NCBI GenBank assembly: GCA_963575745.1
Contig: CAUYUJ010000666.1
Coordinates: 32,172 to 96,171, forward strand
DNA length: 64,000 nucleotides
Reading direction: 5' to 3'
Source of the DNA: Prorocentrum cordatum
Taxonomy: Eukaryota; Sar; Dinophyceae; Prorocentrales; Prorocentraceae
Shown: positions 48,196-58,465 of the stretch, piece after piece
How positions within the stretch are numbered: position 1 is the stretch's first letter
Layout of the letters: every line of letters begins with the position of its first letter
Made by a program: the position numbers and the translations under genes
Notes under the pieces: model-generated
Databases searched by the model: none
What the model saw: the letters and a program-made list of their open reading frames with translations, nothing else
What the model was told of the DNA's origin: nothing

Positions 48196-49831
48196 GCACG
48201 GCAGACACCACACGAGCACGGCAGATCCCAAATGAGCACGGCAGACACAGAAGCACTGCAGACCACACAAGAGCACCGCAGACCTCACAGGAGCACGGCA
48301 GACCCCACAGGAGCACGGCAGACCCCACAGGAGCACGGCAAACCACAAAGGAGCACGGCAGACCACAGAAGCACGGCAAACCACACAGGAGCACGGCAGA
48401 CCACACAGGAGCACGGCAATCCCCACAGGAGCACGGCAGACCGCGCACAGGTACAACATAAACGCGCCTTTTCTTGTACCCCGAACGCCGCTGGCGTTTC
48501 CCCCACAGGAGCACGGCAGACCCCACAAGCTGGCGGGAAACCCCAAATGAGCACGGCAGACCACAGGAGCACGGCAGACCACACAGGAGCACGGCAGACG
48601 CCACAGGAGCACGGCAGACCGCGCAGGAGCACGGCAGACCACACATGAGCACGGCAGACCCCACAGGAGCACGGCAGACCCCATAGGAGCACGGCAGACC
48701 ACAGAAGAGCACGGCAGACCAACAGGAGCACGGCAGACCACACAAGAGCACGGCAGGCCACACAGGAGCACGGCAGACCACACAGGAGCACGGCAGACCA
48801 CAAAGGAGCACGGCAGACCACACAAGAGCACGGCAGACCCCACAAGAGCACGGCAGACCCCACAGGAGCACGGCAGACCCCACAGGAGCACGGCAGAGCA
48901 GACCCAAAAGGAGCACGGCAGACCACACAGGAGCAAGGCAAACCACAGGAGCACGGCAGACCACACAGGAGCACGGCAGACCCCACAGTAGCAAGGCAGA
49001 CCCCAAAGGAGCACGGCAGACCACCGGAGCACGGCAGACCACACAGGAGTACGGCAGACCCCACATGAGCACGGCAAATCCCAAATGAGCACGGCAGACC
49101 ACAAGAGCACGGCAGACCACACAGGAGCACGGCAGACTCCACAGGAGCACGGCAGACCACAAAGGAGCACGGCAGACCACACAGGAGCCCGGCAGACGCC
49201 ACAGGAGCACGGCAGACGCCACAGGAGCACGGCGGAACCCACAGGAGCACGGCAGACCGCGCGCGGGTACAACATAAACGCGCCTTTTTGTTGTACCCCG
49301 AACGCCGCTGGCGTTTCCCCAACAGGAGCACGGCAGATCTCACAGGCGCGCGGCAGACCCCAAATGAGCACGGCCGACCACAGGAGCACGGCAGACCCCA
49401 AATGAGTACGGCAGACCCCAAAAGAGCACCGTAGACGCCTCAGGAGCACGGCTGACCACACAGGAGCACGGCAGACCACACAGGAGCGCGGCAAACCACA
49501 AAGGAGCAAGGCAGACCCCAAATGAGCACGGCAGTCCACACGTTCGCACGGAAGACCGCACAGGAGCACGGCAGACACCACATGAGCACGGCAGACCAAG
49601 AAGGAGCACGGCAGACCACACAGGAGCACGGCAGACCACACAGGAGCACGGCAGACCACACAGGACACGGCAGACCCCACGGGAGCACGGCAGACCACAC
49701 AGGAGCACGGCAAACCACACAAGAGCACGGCAGACCATACAGGAGCACGCCAGACCACACAGGAGCACGGCAGACCACACGTTCGCACGGCAAACTCCAC
49801 AGGAGCACGGCAGACCCCAAAGGAGCACGGC
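48196..49831 (+). repeat. 20-bp satellite array, longest plus-orientation stretch
   Basis: About 80 units with two hairpin modules (48450-48503 and 49267-49320). The first half resembles 9700-10150; the second half resembles 14860-15630 and then 11239-11620, so it is a fusion of two block types. Confidence 0.93.
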
Positions 49832-49985
49832 AGTGGTACGTGGCACTGCTGTGGTATGCCGTACTAAAAACGTGGAATATCTCATAAGCCCAGGGGACAA
49901 AAGGACGCTTCCCGTTCTTGTCCGGTCAGGTTTCTAAATTGGCCGTTTCGCTCGGGACATCCTCTAAAAAATGGATTTGGCGTTG
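49832..49985 (+). repeat. Dispersed module (CCGTTCTTGTCC, CTCGGGACATCC)
   Basis: Last copy of the 9203-type module; marks the right edge of the satellite block region. Confidence 0.8.
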
Positions 49986-50770
49986 GCTCCAGGCCGCCTT
50001 TGTGTTCAGATCGCTCTTGGAGCGCCCAAGAGGGTCCCTAGAAGGCCACAGGACGGCTCCAGGAGGCCCGCATGACGGTCCCAGAGGCCTCCAAGAGCAC
50101 CCCCAAGAGGGCCCAAGAGGCCAAAATCGTCAAATTCCTATGGGGAAACGTAAATTTTTAGTATATACGATTTTCTCGTCTTCACGGCGTCGAAGACGGT
50201 CCAAGAGTCCCCCAAGACCGACCCGCGACGGCCCAAGAGACTCTCAAGAGGCGCCCAAGACGGCCGAAGAGGGCGCCAAGACGGCCCAAGAGGCTCCCAA
50301 GAAGGCCCACGAGGGCTCCAAGAGGGGCCCAAGAGGGTGAACCCGAATTGAAAATCGGAGCATCCCGCCCAAAGACGGCCCTGGGAGGCCCCAGGAGGCG
50401 CCCAAGAGGTCCCAAGAGGCCCCCGAGAGGCCCCCAAGACACCCCAAAAGGCCCCCAAGAGGCCCAAAGGAGGCCCCAAGAGGACCCAAAACGGCCCGCG
50501 AGAAGCCTCCCAAGAGAGCCCAACGAACTTTCACTTCGCCTCATTCTCAATACCCCGGCACGGTGGCGGGACGGACCGAAGGTCACTAGATTTTCCATCT
50601 CCTTATCCCGAATTCGGGTTACACAGCCCCAAGGCAGCTCAAGAGGGCCCGAAAACGGCGCCAGAGGGATCCAAGAGGGCTTCATGTTACAGGCCTCTTG
50701 GACCGTCTTGGGGTTATCGCCGGTCGTATTCAAAATATAATGGGCCGTCTTGGAGCATCTTGGAGTGGCC
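49986..50770. repeat. Degenerate CCAAGAGGCCC repeat region
   Basis: Irregular ~10-14-bp repeats around CCCAAGAGGC, plus strand until about 50690 and inverted (CTTGGACCGTCTTGGGG) near 50695-50765. No gene recognised; proteins read through it are Lys/Arg/Pro-rich artefacts. Confidence 0.75.
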
Positions 50771-50993
50771 GGAGACGGCCGGAGGCATCCTGGGCATTCC
50801 TGGGAGGGGTGAGGGATCTAGTCCGTTTAACCGGATCCCCCCCCCCTGCAAGCCAGCCGGACCGAACCCCAAGGGGACGGCGGATAGCTCGGGATCTTGA
50901 AGGTGGACGCGGGGGCCGCGTGGTAATTGACCGCTTGCGCACAATACAAGTAATAGCGGTTCCAGGGCGTGAATCTGGCTGCACTTCTGTGGG

Positions 50994-51140
50994 TCTTGGT
51001 CGCCGAGGCATGAACCCAGAGTACTTTGCAATGGGTCGTGGCCTCGGAGGCGCGTATCGCGTGTACTTTACGAGGGATCTGCGCCTCGGGAGCGCGAGCG
51101 TCGTAAATTTTCGAGGGATCCTCGCCTCGGGCACCGCGCA
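50994..51140 (+). repeat. 42-bp tandem repeat, about 3.5 copies
   Basis: Units start at 50994, 51036, 51078 and 51119 (TCGTGGCCTCGGAGGCGCG ... TACTTTACGAGGGA type), diverged about 30%. Period 42/41 bp. Confidence 0.7.
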
Positions 51141-51221
51141 GTCCCCTCCTGTTCGCACAAGCGTTCCAGTTTTGACGTCCCCGTGTGATGCCACACCTGC
51201 AACGAACGTTCGAACATTCGC

Positions 51222-51340
51222 TTCCCGTTCTTGTCAGGTCAGGTTTTTGGGAGGGCACCTCCCCCGACCCATGGACCTGGCGACCGCGATCCCAAATCTA
51301 TGGATCGCTAATCCATGTCTGCGCGCCCCCGATCTTGGGC
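51222..51340 (+). repeat. Dispersed CCATGGA palindrome repeat, diverged copy
   Basis: Starts with the CGCTTCCCGTTCTTGTC core, then CACCTCCCCCGACCCATGGA and GGATCGCTAATCC...GCGCGCCCCC, homologous to 54700-54815 and 59340-59455. A further fragment lies at 51479-51515. Confidence 0.75.
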
Positions 51341-51658
51341 AGTGCATGGTCCCTCCCTGGGCAATCTCGGTGCATTCCTCCTCGCCGCCGCCGTCGTCGT
51401 CGCCGTCGGCCACCCTGCGCGGTCCTGCGGCCCTCCAGGGGGCGTTCCTGGCCCTTTCGCGGGGGGCCTCTGGCTTCTGGATCGCTAGTCCACGTCTGCG
51501 CGCCCCCGATCCGCCATCCCCCCCCCGCGGTCGGCGGCCTCCACCGCCCAGGTCGGGCGCGCCCGCGCAAAGTCTCCGTCGACGCTCGACCGTCCTGGCC
51601 GCGGGCAGCCCTCTGCAGAGGCAGCCTGCACAGCCTCAAGGGAAGGGGGGAGAATGAC

Positions 51659-51814
51659 GGGCCTGTTTTTCACCACCACCACCGTAAGTTGGAGGGGGGA
51701 GGAGGAGGAGGACGAGGAGGAGGAGCAGGAGGAGGAGGAGGAGGAGGAGGAGGAGGAGGTGGAGGAGAACTCCCTCCCCCTCCAACTTATGGTGGTGATG
51801 GTGGAAAACAGGCC
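51659..51814. mobile_element. Fold-back element with a (GGA)n core
   Basis: About 40-bp inverted arms: left 51659-51699 (GGGCCTGTTTTTCACCACCA... GTAAGTTGGAGGGGG), right 51774-51814 (CCCCCTCCAACTTATGGTGG ...), around a (GGA)n core. Related to 57754-57988. No coding capacity; classed as a MITE-like fold-back repeat by structure only. Confidence 0.6.
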
Positions 51815-52302
51815 CATCATAGAGGACCTCGGGAAAGCTGCGGACCAAAACGACTGGCCCACCCTCGTCGAGGGGAGAGAACCCTGACATAGCCATGAAG
51901 TCTCGGATGTCCGCGCGGATTTCTCGGATCGGCGCTGGGGCCCCCTGGCAGCGCCGCTCCTGGCTCGCTCCGCGCGCCAGGGAGGGGGGTCGAGCGCCGA
52001 TCCGAGAGGTCCGCGCGGACCTCCGAGTCTGAATCTTTATGCCAGTGTTCGTTTCCCTGTTGTCTGAGCTCTGGCTTGTCGCAACGACAGCGCATGGAGC
52101 GTATCGGCGGTCCTGGCAAGCATAGTGCAACACCTGCACCTGTGCTCGGCCAGCTTCACAGAACTCGTTCTCTTGGCTCCGTGAGCTCAATGGGCGGCAT
52201 AGCTCTTGGGGACTTCTGCGCCTGCATGGTCTCACTCCTGGGACGCACTTCCGCAGACAACCTGGCTGCAGACGGAGCCATCCAGGCGAAAACCTCAGCA
52301 TC

Positions 52303-52602
52303 CTACGTCTCACTCTTGAAGCTAGCAGAGTGGACGTCCTGCAGGACCTGAGCTACGGCATGACAATGAGCCTCAGCCTTGGCGAACACATCCGTCCACT
52401 TTTTGCCTAAGAGCCGACAAGCATCGCACTCGTCCCTGCCAAACAGATCCTCGAACTGCCTACGAGCACGGACCCACTCGAGCCCATGGGGGTCTGATTG
52501 GCACAGGGCATTAGCATTTGCCTCCAGATGCTTCTGGGCGAGGTCTTCGTCGTCTGCCCCCGAGTCGGGCTGCGTGTTTTTTTTGGGGGGCTTCTGGCCC
52601 AT
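52303..52602 (-). CDS. Hypothetical small protein or exon, minus strand
   Basis: Reads MGQKPPKKNTQPDSGADDED then HLEANANALCQSDPHGLEWVRARRQFEDLFGRDECDACRLLGKKWTDVFAKAEAHCHAV to SFKSET, 99 residues. Mixed composition with Cys/Trp/His looks like real protein, unlike the low-complexity ORFs around it. An acceptor-like CATCGAACTGCAG lies ~26 bp upstream on the minus strand. The frame continues coding-like past its TAG (EVFAWMAPSAARLSAEVRP), so this could be a broken gene or a read-through. No domain recognised. Confidence 0.35.
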   Translation of the reverse strand: MGQKPPKKNTQPDSGADDEDLAQKHLEANANALCQSDPHGLEWVRARRQFEDLFGRDECDACRLLGKKWTDVFAKAEAHCHAVAQVLQDVHSASFKSET

Positions 52603-52978
52603 TTTGGGCGGCTCAACGCGTGCTCCTGCAGTTCGATGTCCAGTAATCAAATACGGCATCCTTCCTCACTATTTCCTCGCTCGCTCGCTCGCTCCTCCGA
52701 ATCCTTCCGTATCCGCTTCTTCTTCCTCTACTTCGCTCGCATACCTTCCTTCCCATTTCCGTCTCCTTGGTCGCTTTGCTTTGCTATGTCGTGCTTCCTT
52801 CTCGATTTGCTTGTCCTCGTCCTCGTCGTCGTCATCCTTCTTCTCTTCCTCTTCATCCGCTTTCACACCCGAGCCTGAGGCTGGCAGACTCGTTCATGCG
52901 CAGCAGCAAGATGCACCAACAGGCGCCTCCCCGAAACATGTCAGATATGCCTTGCGCCATCTGGGGCCGAGCGATGCG

Positions 52979-53128
52979 CGGGAGGAGGGGGAGGGGGAGG
53001 GGGAGAGGGAGAAGGAGGAGGAAGAGAAGGAAGAGGAGGGAGAGGAGAAGGAGGAGGAGGAGGAGGAACCGAGGAGGAGGAGGAGGAGGAGGAGGAGGAG
53101 GAGGAAGAGGAGGAGCCGAGACGGAGGG
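52979..53128. repeat. (GGA)n tract
   Basis: Interrupted GGA/GAGGGG repeat about 150 bp long. Confidence 0.9.
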
Positions 53129-53870
53129 ACATGAGGAAGAGGAGTAGGAGGATGGGGTCCCGTATAATCCCAAGACGCATCAACGATGTTGCAGTAAACC
53201 TTCCCTCCATGTTTCCTCTGCGGAGGCCCCTACAGGAGTTTATCTTCATCACAGGAGGTGGCCTATTGAAAGACAGCTGGTCGAAACATTCAGGAACGGA
53301 AGGGTTTCACTCCCCCAGACTCCAATTAGGGAGAGATGCCCCGTCCGGGCCAGAACAGACACGACAAACAGAGTTCTACATGGTACTTTTGAGAGGGTTC
53401 GGGCACCCCTCAATTCCATAAATCATTTGAGATACGTAGAGTGCCGAAACGCTATTCTCAGGATTTCAACGCCGCGGGTTATCGTGACTGTTGCGTAGTG
53501 ACAGTGCTGAACCGTGCCAGGACACCCTCCCTGGGACATCAACACAGCGATATCGCTGCTGCGTCCTGTCGAACCTATATCGTGTTTTCTGGAACTTCAT
53601 CCCGACGAGACCTCGAACCAGTCGCAAACTTGGAGGCTAATTGGTCGTCGTTCTTATGCCCATCGGCGCGGGCCCTCGCACCCCCCCTCCCCCCATGGAG
53701 TGGATCTTTGCTGTTTTTGGCGCCTGTTTCAAGCAGGTGGGGTCTCCCCCATAGGACGCACTGCTGCAAGCAGTCGCATTAAGCAGGTTTTTCATCGGTA
53801 CGTCTTGTCACATCATGGTGCTGCGGAGGCCGCGCGCAGCTGCGGCCGTCTCGCTTCGACCAGCAGCTTC
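53129..53870. other. No feature recognised
   Basis: Unique sequence; short ORFs on both strands but none with coding-like composition or a recognisable domain. Confidence 0.4.
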
Positions 53871-53873
53871 GAG

Positions 53874-53885
53874 TGTATGTGTGTG

Positions 53886-53949
<64 letters not shown>

Positions 53950-53960
53950 CGTGCGCGTGC

Positions 53961-54001
<41 letters not shown>

Positions 54002-54090
54002 CGCGTGCGAGTGTGTGTGTGTGTGTATGTGTGTGTGTGTGTGTGCGTGTGTGTTTGTGTGTGTGTGTGTTTGTGTGTGTTTGTGACTTT
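53874..54090. repeat. (GT)n tract
   Basis: About 215 bp of interrupted GT/GC dinucleotides. Confidence 0.93.
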
Positions 54091-54403
54091 GTGGAGCGTG
54101 GTCAGCTGTGAGGCGAGGTGGTCGGCGCCTCCAAACCGCTGGTGCCCGCGCAGGCAGGCGCGCCGGGCGTCCCGCTCGCGTGGGCTCGCCCCGGAGCTGC
54201 CCCCCTCCGAGACCGGTGGCTGGACAGAGAAGGCGCCGCTTCTGTGCGCGGTCCTCCTCCTGTTCCCCCCCCCCCTGCAGGGGGGGGGGGCCGCAGCGCC
54301 GCTCAGCGGCGTGCCCGGTGCCCAGCACCAGAGCGCCACTGCCTCGCAGGGTGGGCCCTGTCTCGAGTCTGTGCTTCGGTGCGGATCGTTTGCGCGCCTC
54401 GTC

Positions 54404-54484
54404 GTCGCCGTCGCCGTCGCCGTCGCCTTCGTCGACTTCGTCGTCGTCTTCGTCTTCGTCGTCGTCGTCGTCGTCGTCGTATTT

Positions 54485-54571
<87 letters not shown>

Positions 54572-54577
54572 GCGGCG
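54404..54577. repeat. (GTC)n tract
   Basis: Nearly pure GTC over 170 bp with a few interruptions. Confidence 0.93.
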
Positions 54578-54657
54578 GCGTGGTCATGGCGCGTGTTGCT
54601 CTGCTTGGGATATGTTCCCCTGATGCATCAGGCGATCGCAAACATGGATCAAGGGGG

Positions 54658-54818
54658 CGAGGATTAGCGACGGGTCCCGTTTCCATGGGAAGTCGCGGAT
54701 CTCCGCCGCCGAGCGAGGCGGCACCGGCCGCAGTTTGGGGAGGGCAGCTCCCCCGATCCATGGATTTGGCGACCGCGCGCCGAATCCGTGGATCGCCAAT
54801 CCCTGTTTGCGCGCCCCC
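54658..54818 (+). repeat. Dispersed ~160-bp repeat with CCATGGA palindrome
   Basis: AGCGACGGGTCCC...CCGCCGAGCGAGGCGGCACC...GATCCATGGATTTGGCGACC...GCGCGCCCCC. Clearly homologous to 59296-59455. CCGCCGAGCGAGGCGG is itself a small hairpin. Confidence 0.85.
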
Positions 54819-55175
54819 GAATGCAGTGACCACCACCGCCAGCCTTAACCTTGTGGAAGTCGGTTAATGAAGAGGAAGCATGCTGCGAAATAATTTCCAG
54901 ATGTCTTAAACATGTTTCAAACATGGTTTTGATGATGTAAAAACATGTTTGGAACACTTTTAGAACATGTTTTACACATTTTAAACACATCGTTAATTCA
55001 ATTATTGGATTGTTAGAGTGTCCATTGTCATGGCATCCACAACCTTAACCCCCCCATCTGGGCCCCAGGCGTCCTCGCGAGAGAACTGGGAGACCGACAG
55101 GGGCATGGCGAAGCCATCGCCCCAGGAGCTGGCGGAGTACGAGGAGGCCCTGAAGCAGCACGTCCTCCAGGCAGG

Positions 55176-55226
55176 GGCAGAGGAGGAGGAGGAGGAGGAG
55201 GAGGAGGAGGAGGAGGAGGAGGAGGT
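55176..55226. repeat. (GGA)n tract
   Basis: Short GGA repeat next to the 55246 MITE-like element. Confidence 0.9.
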
Positions 55227-55245
55227 TCACGCCTCCAAAATGGGC

Positions 55246-55417
55246 TCCGAGTAGAGGGGGTCGGAGGATCGGGCCGAATCGCCGATGCATCGGCGATGCG
55301 GCTCGACGTAGAGCCCGATTTTCTCAACGCCGGCGGCGCCGATGCATCGCCGACGTCGCCGATGCATCGCCGATGCATTGGCAGCGCGGCGCGATCCTCC
55401 GACCCCATCTACTCGGA
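55246..55417. mobile_element. 172-bp MITE-like element with 26-bp terminal inverted repeats
   Basis: Left end TCCGAGTAGAGGGGGTCGGA (55246 on); right end is its reverse complement with one mismatch in 26. The interior has six or more CGCCGATGCATCG-type units, centred on the palindrome GATGCATC. No ORF of note and no obvious target-site duplication. Confidence 0.72.
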
Positions 55418-55419
55418 TT

Positions 55420-56275
55420 TGATTCGGGAGGCCTTCAGCAATAGGAGGAGCATCGAGATTCGATTGTCGAGGTTTTTGTGCGCTTCCGGACCTTCTTGGG
55501 CCTCTTCGAGCGCTCTCGTGGCCATGGGCAGACTTGCCTTGAAATTCTATCGCATTGCACCCCTGCCAGAGCCGATTCTTGCCTGTGGGGCTCAGTGGCG
55601 GCCAGTCGGGGCGCATGCAAGGGGCGGGGGGGGTGGGCCCTGACGCGGGCAGCCCGTCGCCTCGGATCTCCTCAGGTCTGTCCTGGGCCCGGGCGCGGCT
55701 GAGAGTTTCTTCTCGTCGCCACAGTGCCTCCTCCGCTGCATGGTCGGACGGTCCGCCTGGCCTCTTTGGGCGGCTCACGAGGCGCTCTTCGCCACGAGGT
55801 GGAGTTTGCTGATGGGGAGGTGCTGTCGAGAGCCCCTGGGACTCCTCGAGGCCGTTGGGTACCCCCGCGTGCTCCCAACACTGACCTGAACCTCTCAACT
55901 GGGGATGGTTGAGAACAACAAAAAATGTTCTGGGCCCCGGGAGCCACGCGGAGGCGTCCGCTCCCCTTCTTCCGCTGGCCTGGGCGTGGGAGCGACGACG
56001 TGGCCTGCCTAGGTGCGGGGCCTGACCGCCCCGGCTGACCCCAGGGTTCGGCAGCGTTTAGCCGGTCCCCATCCCCATCTCCATCCCCTTCGAGACACCC
56101 CCACCAAGTGTCCACCCCAGTGGGGGATACACCCCTCGAAGCCCGAAGGGGAACGGCCTATATCCCCATCTGGGGGGGGCAAATCGGCCAGTGGGGCCCA
56201 GGCCATGCCGCTGGGGATGGGGTTCGGTCAAACGATACTCAAGGTTCGCGCTGGCTGACCCGGGTCAGTGTCGTT
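55420..56275. other. No confident gene
   Basis: A short plus-strand reading (55724-55912, HEVEFADGEVLSRAPGTPRG) has partly coding-like composition but no support from splice sites or a domain. The rest is unassigned. Confidence 0.3.
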
Positions 56276-56436
56276 CAGGAGCGGGAAAAATCACACAGAC
56301 ACAATTTATCGTCGATCCCCAGAAAATATAAGAAAATATGGGAGGGGGGGGGAAGACGAAAACCCGGAACATCTGATAAAGTATAGGGAATCCTTTCAAT
56401 TGTGTGTATTTATTTGTGTGTCCCAGGGCCCCTTCA
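56276..56436 (+). repeat. Dispersed ~160-bp repeat, copy 1 (imperfect inverted ends)
   Basis: GGAAAAATCACACAGACACA ... AATCCTTTCAATTGTGTGTA...TTGTGTGTCCCAGGGCCC. Copy 2 is at 57468-57632. Ends are imperfect inverted repeats (CACACAGACACAATT / AATTGTGTGTA). Confidence 0.8.
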
Positions 56437-57099
56437 AAGGTAGCTCTTTGTCGGGCGTGGTCGGCGCCTCGCTTTAGCAGAGCACCACAAGAGGTCAGGT
56501 GCCCCTGGTCCAAATTGGAGGCGGATACCAAGAAACGCCATACGGTGGAGGCCGATGCCAAGAAACACCCTGCTTGCCTCCAGGGTGCCCTTGGTTTCGT
56601 GGGTTTCGATGGTTCTGCCATGGAAAGCGCAACGCGCCCACGCCGAAAATCCATGGACGCCCTGGGGTCTCAGGGTTGGGTTTCTTGTGGAAGGTTTCTT
56701 GTGGTCGGGCCTCCACTGTGTCGGGCCGAGCGAAAGGTGGGCGTAGGGAAAGGAGGTGTTACGAAATCTGCTGCATGCAGCTGATTTCGGCCCCGCCGCC
56801 AGGCCCATTCTTCGATAGATGGGCGCCTCCCGGTGCCGGGAGGCGCTGGGAAAATCAGCTACGTGAGCTGATTCTCTACCCTACCCTTTGCTATCCCCCG
56901 CTTTCGTTCCCCCCGACTGTAGCGCAGCGCATCCCCAGCAGAGAACGAGACGGCCGTCCAGACACGAGCTTCTGGCCGTCCGTGGGCGGTGTCTCTCGCC
57001 CCCTGGCGCCGTGCCCCCTCTGCTCACCACTGCTTCTGGCGCGCGGAGCGCACGGGGGGAAGGGGCGCCGAACATCCGCCGCCCGGGTGTGCGGAAGGG
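56437..57099. other. No gene; a strong small hairpin
   Basis: GCGCCTCCCGG-TGC-CCGGGAGGCGC-type stem at about 56823-56847 flanked by repeated AGCTGATT/AATCAGCT. Nothing else assigned. Confidence 0.4.
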
Positions 57100-57256
57100 T
57101 TAAGTCGGGCGTGTCCCTCTACAGGAGGAATATTCAAAGCAGTCCAAAAATAGTCTGGGGACGATTTGTTGAACACTTTTGACTGTTTTGAGTATTTTTG
57201 ACTGTTGTTTTAGTTTTCGCCCATTATCCCTCTGTAGGGGGACACGCCCGACTTAA
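57100..57256. mobile_element. 157-bp MITE-like element with TTAA ends
   Basis: 25-bp terminal inverted repeats: left TTAAGTCGGGCGTGTCCCTC... (57100-57124); right 57232-57256 is the reverse complement with one mismatch. Both ends show TTAA, which could be target duplication or part of the repeat. Related elements: 62104-62267 and a relic at 63598-63736. Confidence 0.8.
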
Positions 57257-57467
57257 CGGAAGGGGTATCCCTCGGTGGTTTCAGAAGCCAGGCGAGGGCA
57301 GGCAAACCCGTGGCTGCTAAAACGGAGCTTCTTCCGGGAGGCAGCCCTTCTATTTCGCGCGCCGAGTTTTATTCCCAGAGTGTTTTTTTTGTTGTTCTTC
57401 CAGGAGACCGTTTGGGCAGCCTCGGATTTGCCAGCCCTCGCCCCGCTTCCGACGGTTGCCCTCCTCT

Positions 57468-57632
57468 CAGGAGGGGAAAAACCACACAGACACAATTAAT
57501 CGTCGCCTTCAAGGAAAATATTGGAAAAGATGGGAAGTGGGGGGGGAAGACGAGAACCCAGAAAATATGGGAAAACATGGGGAATCCTTTGATTTGTGTG
57601 TATATATTTGTGTGCCCCATGGGCCCTTCATC
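57468..57632 (+). repeat. Dispersed ~160-bp repeat, copy 2
   Basis: About 80% identical by eye to 56276-56436, including the G-rich centre (GGGGGGGGAAGACG). Confidence 0.8.
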
Positions 57633-57753
57633 CTCCCCCGCCTGCCTCCCTCCGCGGCGGCCGCCCCTCCCCGCCAATTCTCCCTGCCTGCAGCTGGGCA
57701 GCTGGTGTGCCGAGCGCACCCAAACTTACCTGGCTTGTGTGTGTGTGTGTGTG

Positions 57754-57988
57754 ATGGTCAAAGTTGTCCACCACCACAACCATATGTAGGTCGGGGGGAA
57801 GACAGGAGGAGGAGGAGGAGGAGGAGGAGGAGGAGGAGGATAGGAGGAGGAGAGGAGGAGGAGGAGGAGGAGGAGAGGAGGAGAGGAGGACCTCCTCCTC
57901 CTCCTCCTCCTCCTCCTCCTCCTCCTCCTCCTCCTCCTCCCTCTCCTACATATGGTAGTGGTGGTGGAAAATGGGGCCATCAAAGTTT
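57754..57988. mobile_element. Fold-back element with (GGA)n/(CCT)n core
   Basis: Left arm TTGTCCACCACCACAACCAT ATGTAGG (57754-57790). Right arm CCTACATATGGTAGTGGTGG ... (57945-57988). The core GGA tract (57808-57890) faces a CCT tract (57889-57945), so the whole element can fold. Shares the TTTTCCACCACCAC end with 51659-51814. Confidence 0.65.
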
Positions 57989-58460
57989 TGGGCGGAGATC
58001 CAGCAGCTCGCTCTCATAGGGTCGAGCAGCTCACTGCACTCTGAGGTCTGTAACGCCTCAGGAGCCTCCGATGGAGTCATCCATAGCAGAATTTCTTGTG
58101 AGGTGGCCTGCTTGCGAGCGACTGCCAAATTGTGCCGAGCGCACACGGCAACTCGAGCGCGCGAGCGGATTGCCTCTGCCGCGCCGCGACAGAGAAGCGT
58201 GCGGGGAGGGGATTTTCGGGGGACCTCAACTGACCACCTCACCGATCTTCCATGTTCCCCTCTGAGCCAACCTCCCTTCATCGTTGCCTCTCGTCGGTCT
58301 GCTGAAGGGCTGCTTCTGGAGCGCTTCGGGGGGCCCCAGTACTGCCCCGTGGAGCGCCCCAGCAAGGCTTTGAGGCGGCCCAGCAGAGCCCCAGCAGGCG
58401 CCCCAGCAAGGCTTTGAAGGCCCAGGACAACTTTTGGATCTGTGTGACGCCAGCCAGAGT
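57989..58460. other. No gene recognised
   Basis: A plus-strand frame (57971-58417) has mixed composition (SEVACLRATAKLCRAHTATRARER) but no domain or splice support; ends in GCCCCAGCAAGGCTTTGA short repeats. Confidence 0.3.
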
Positions 58461-58465
58461 GCAAG

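Noticed and set aside
48100-49840. Long Cys/Val/Leu-rich and His/Arg-rich ORFs (up to several hundred residues) on both strands of the satellite blocks
   Set aside because: All six frames of the 20-bp unit are open, so the ORFs follow from the repeat; no start context, splice sites or domain.
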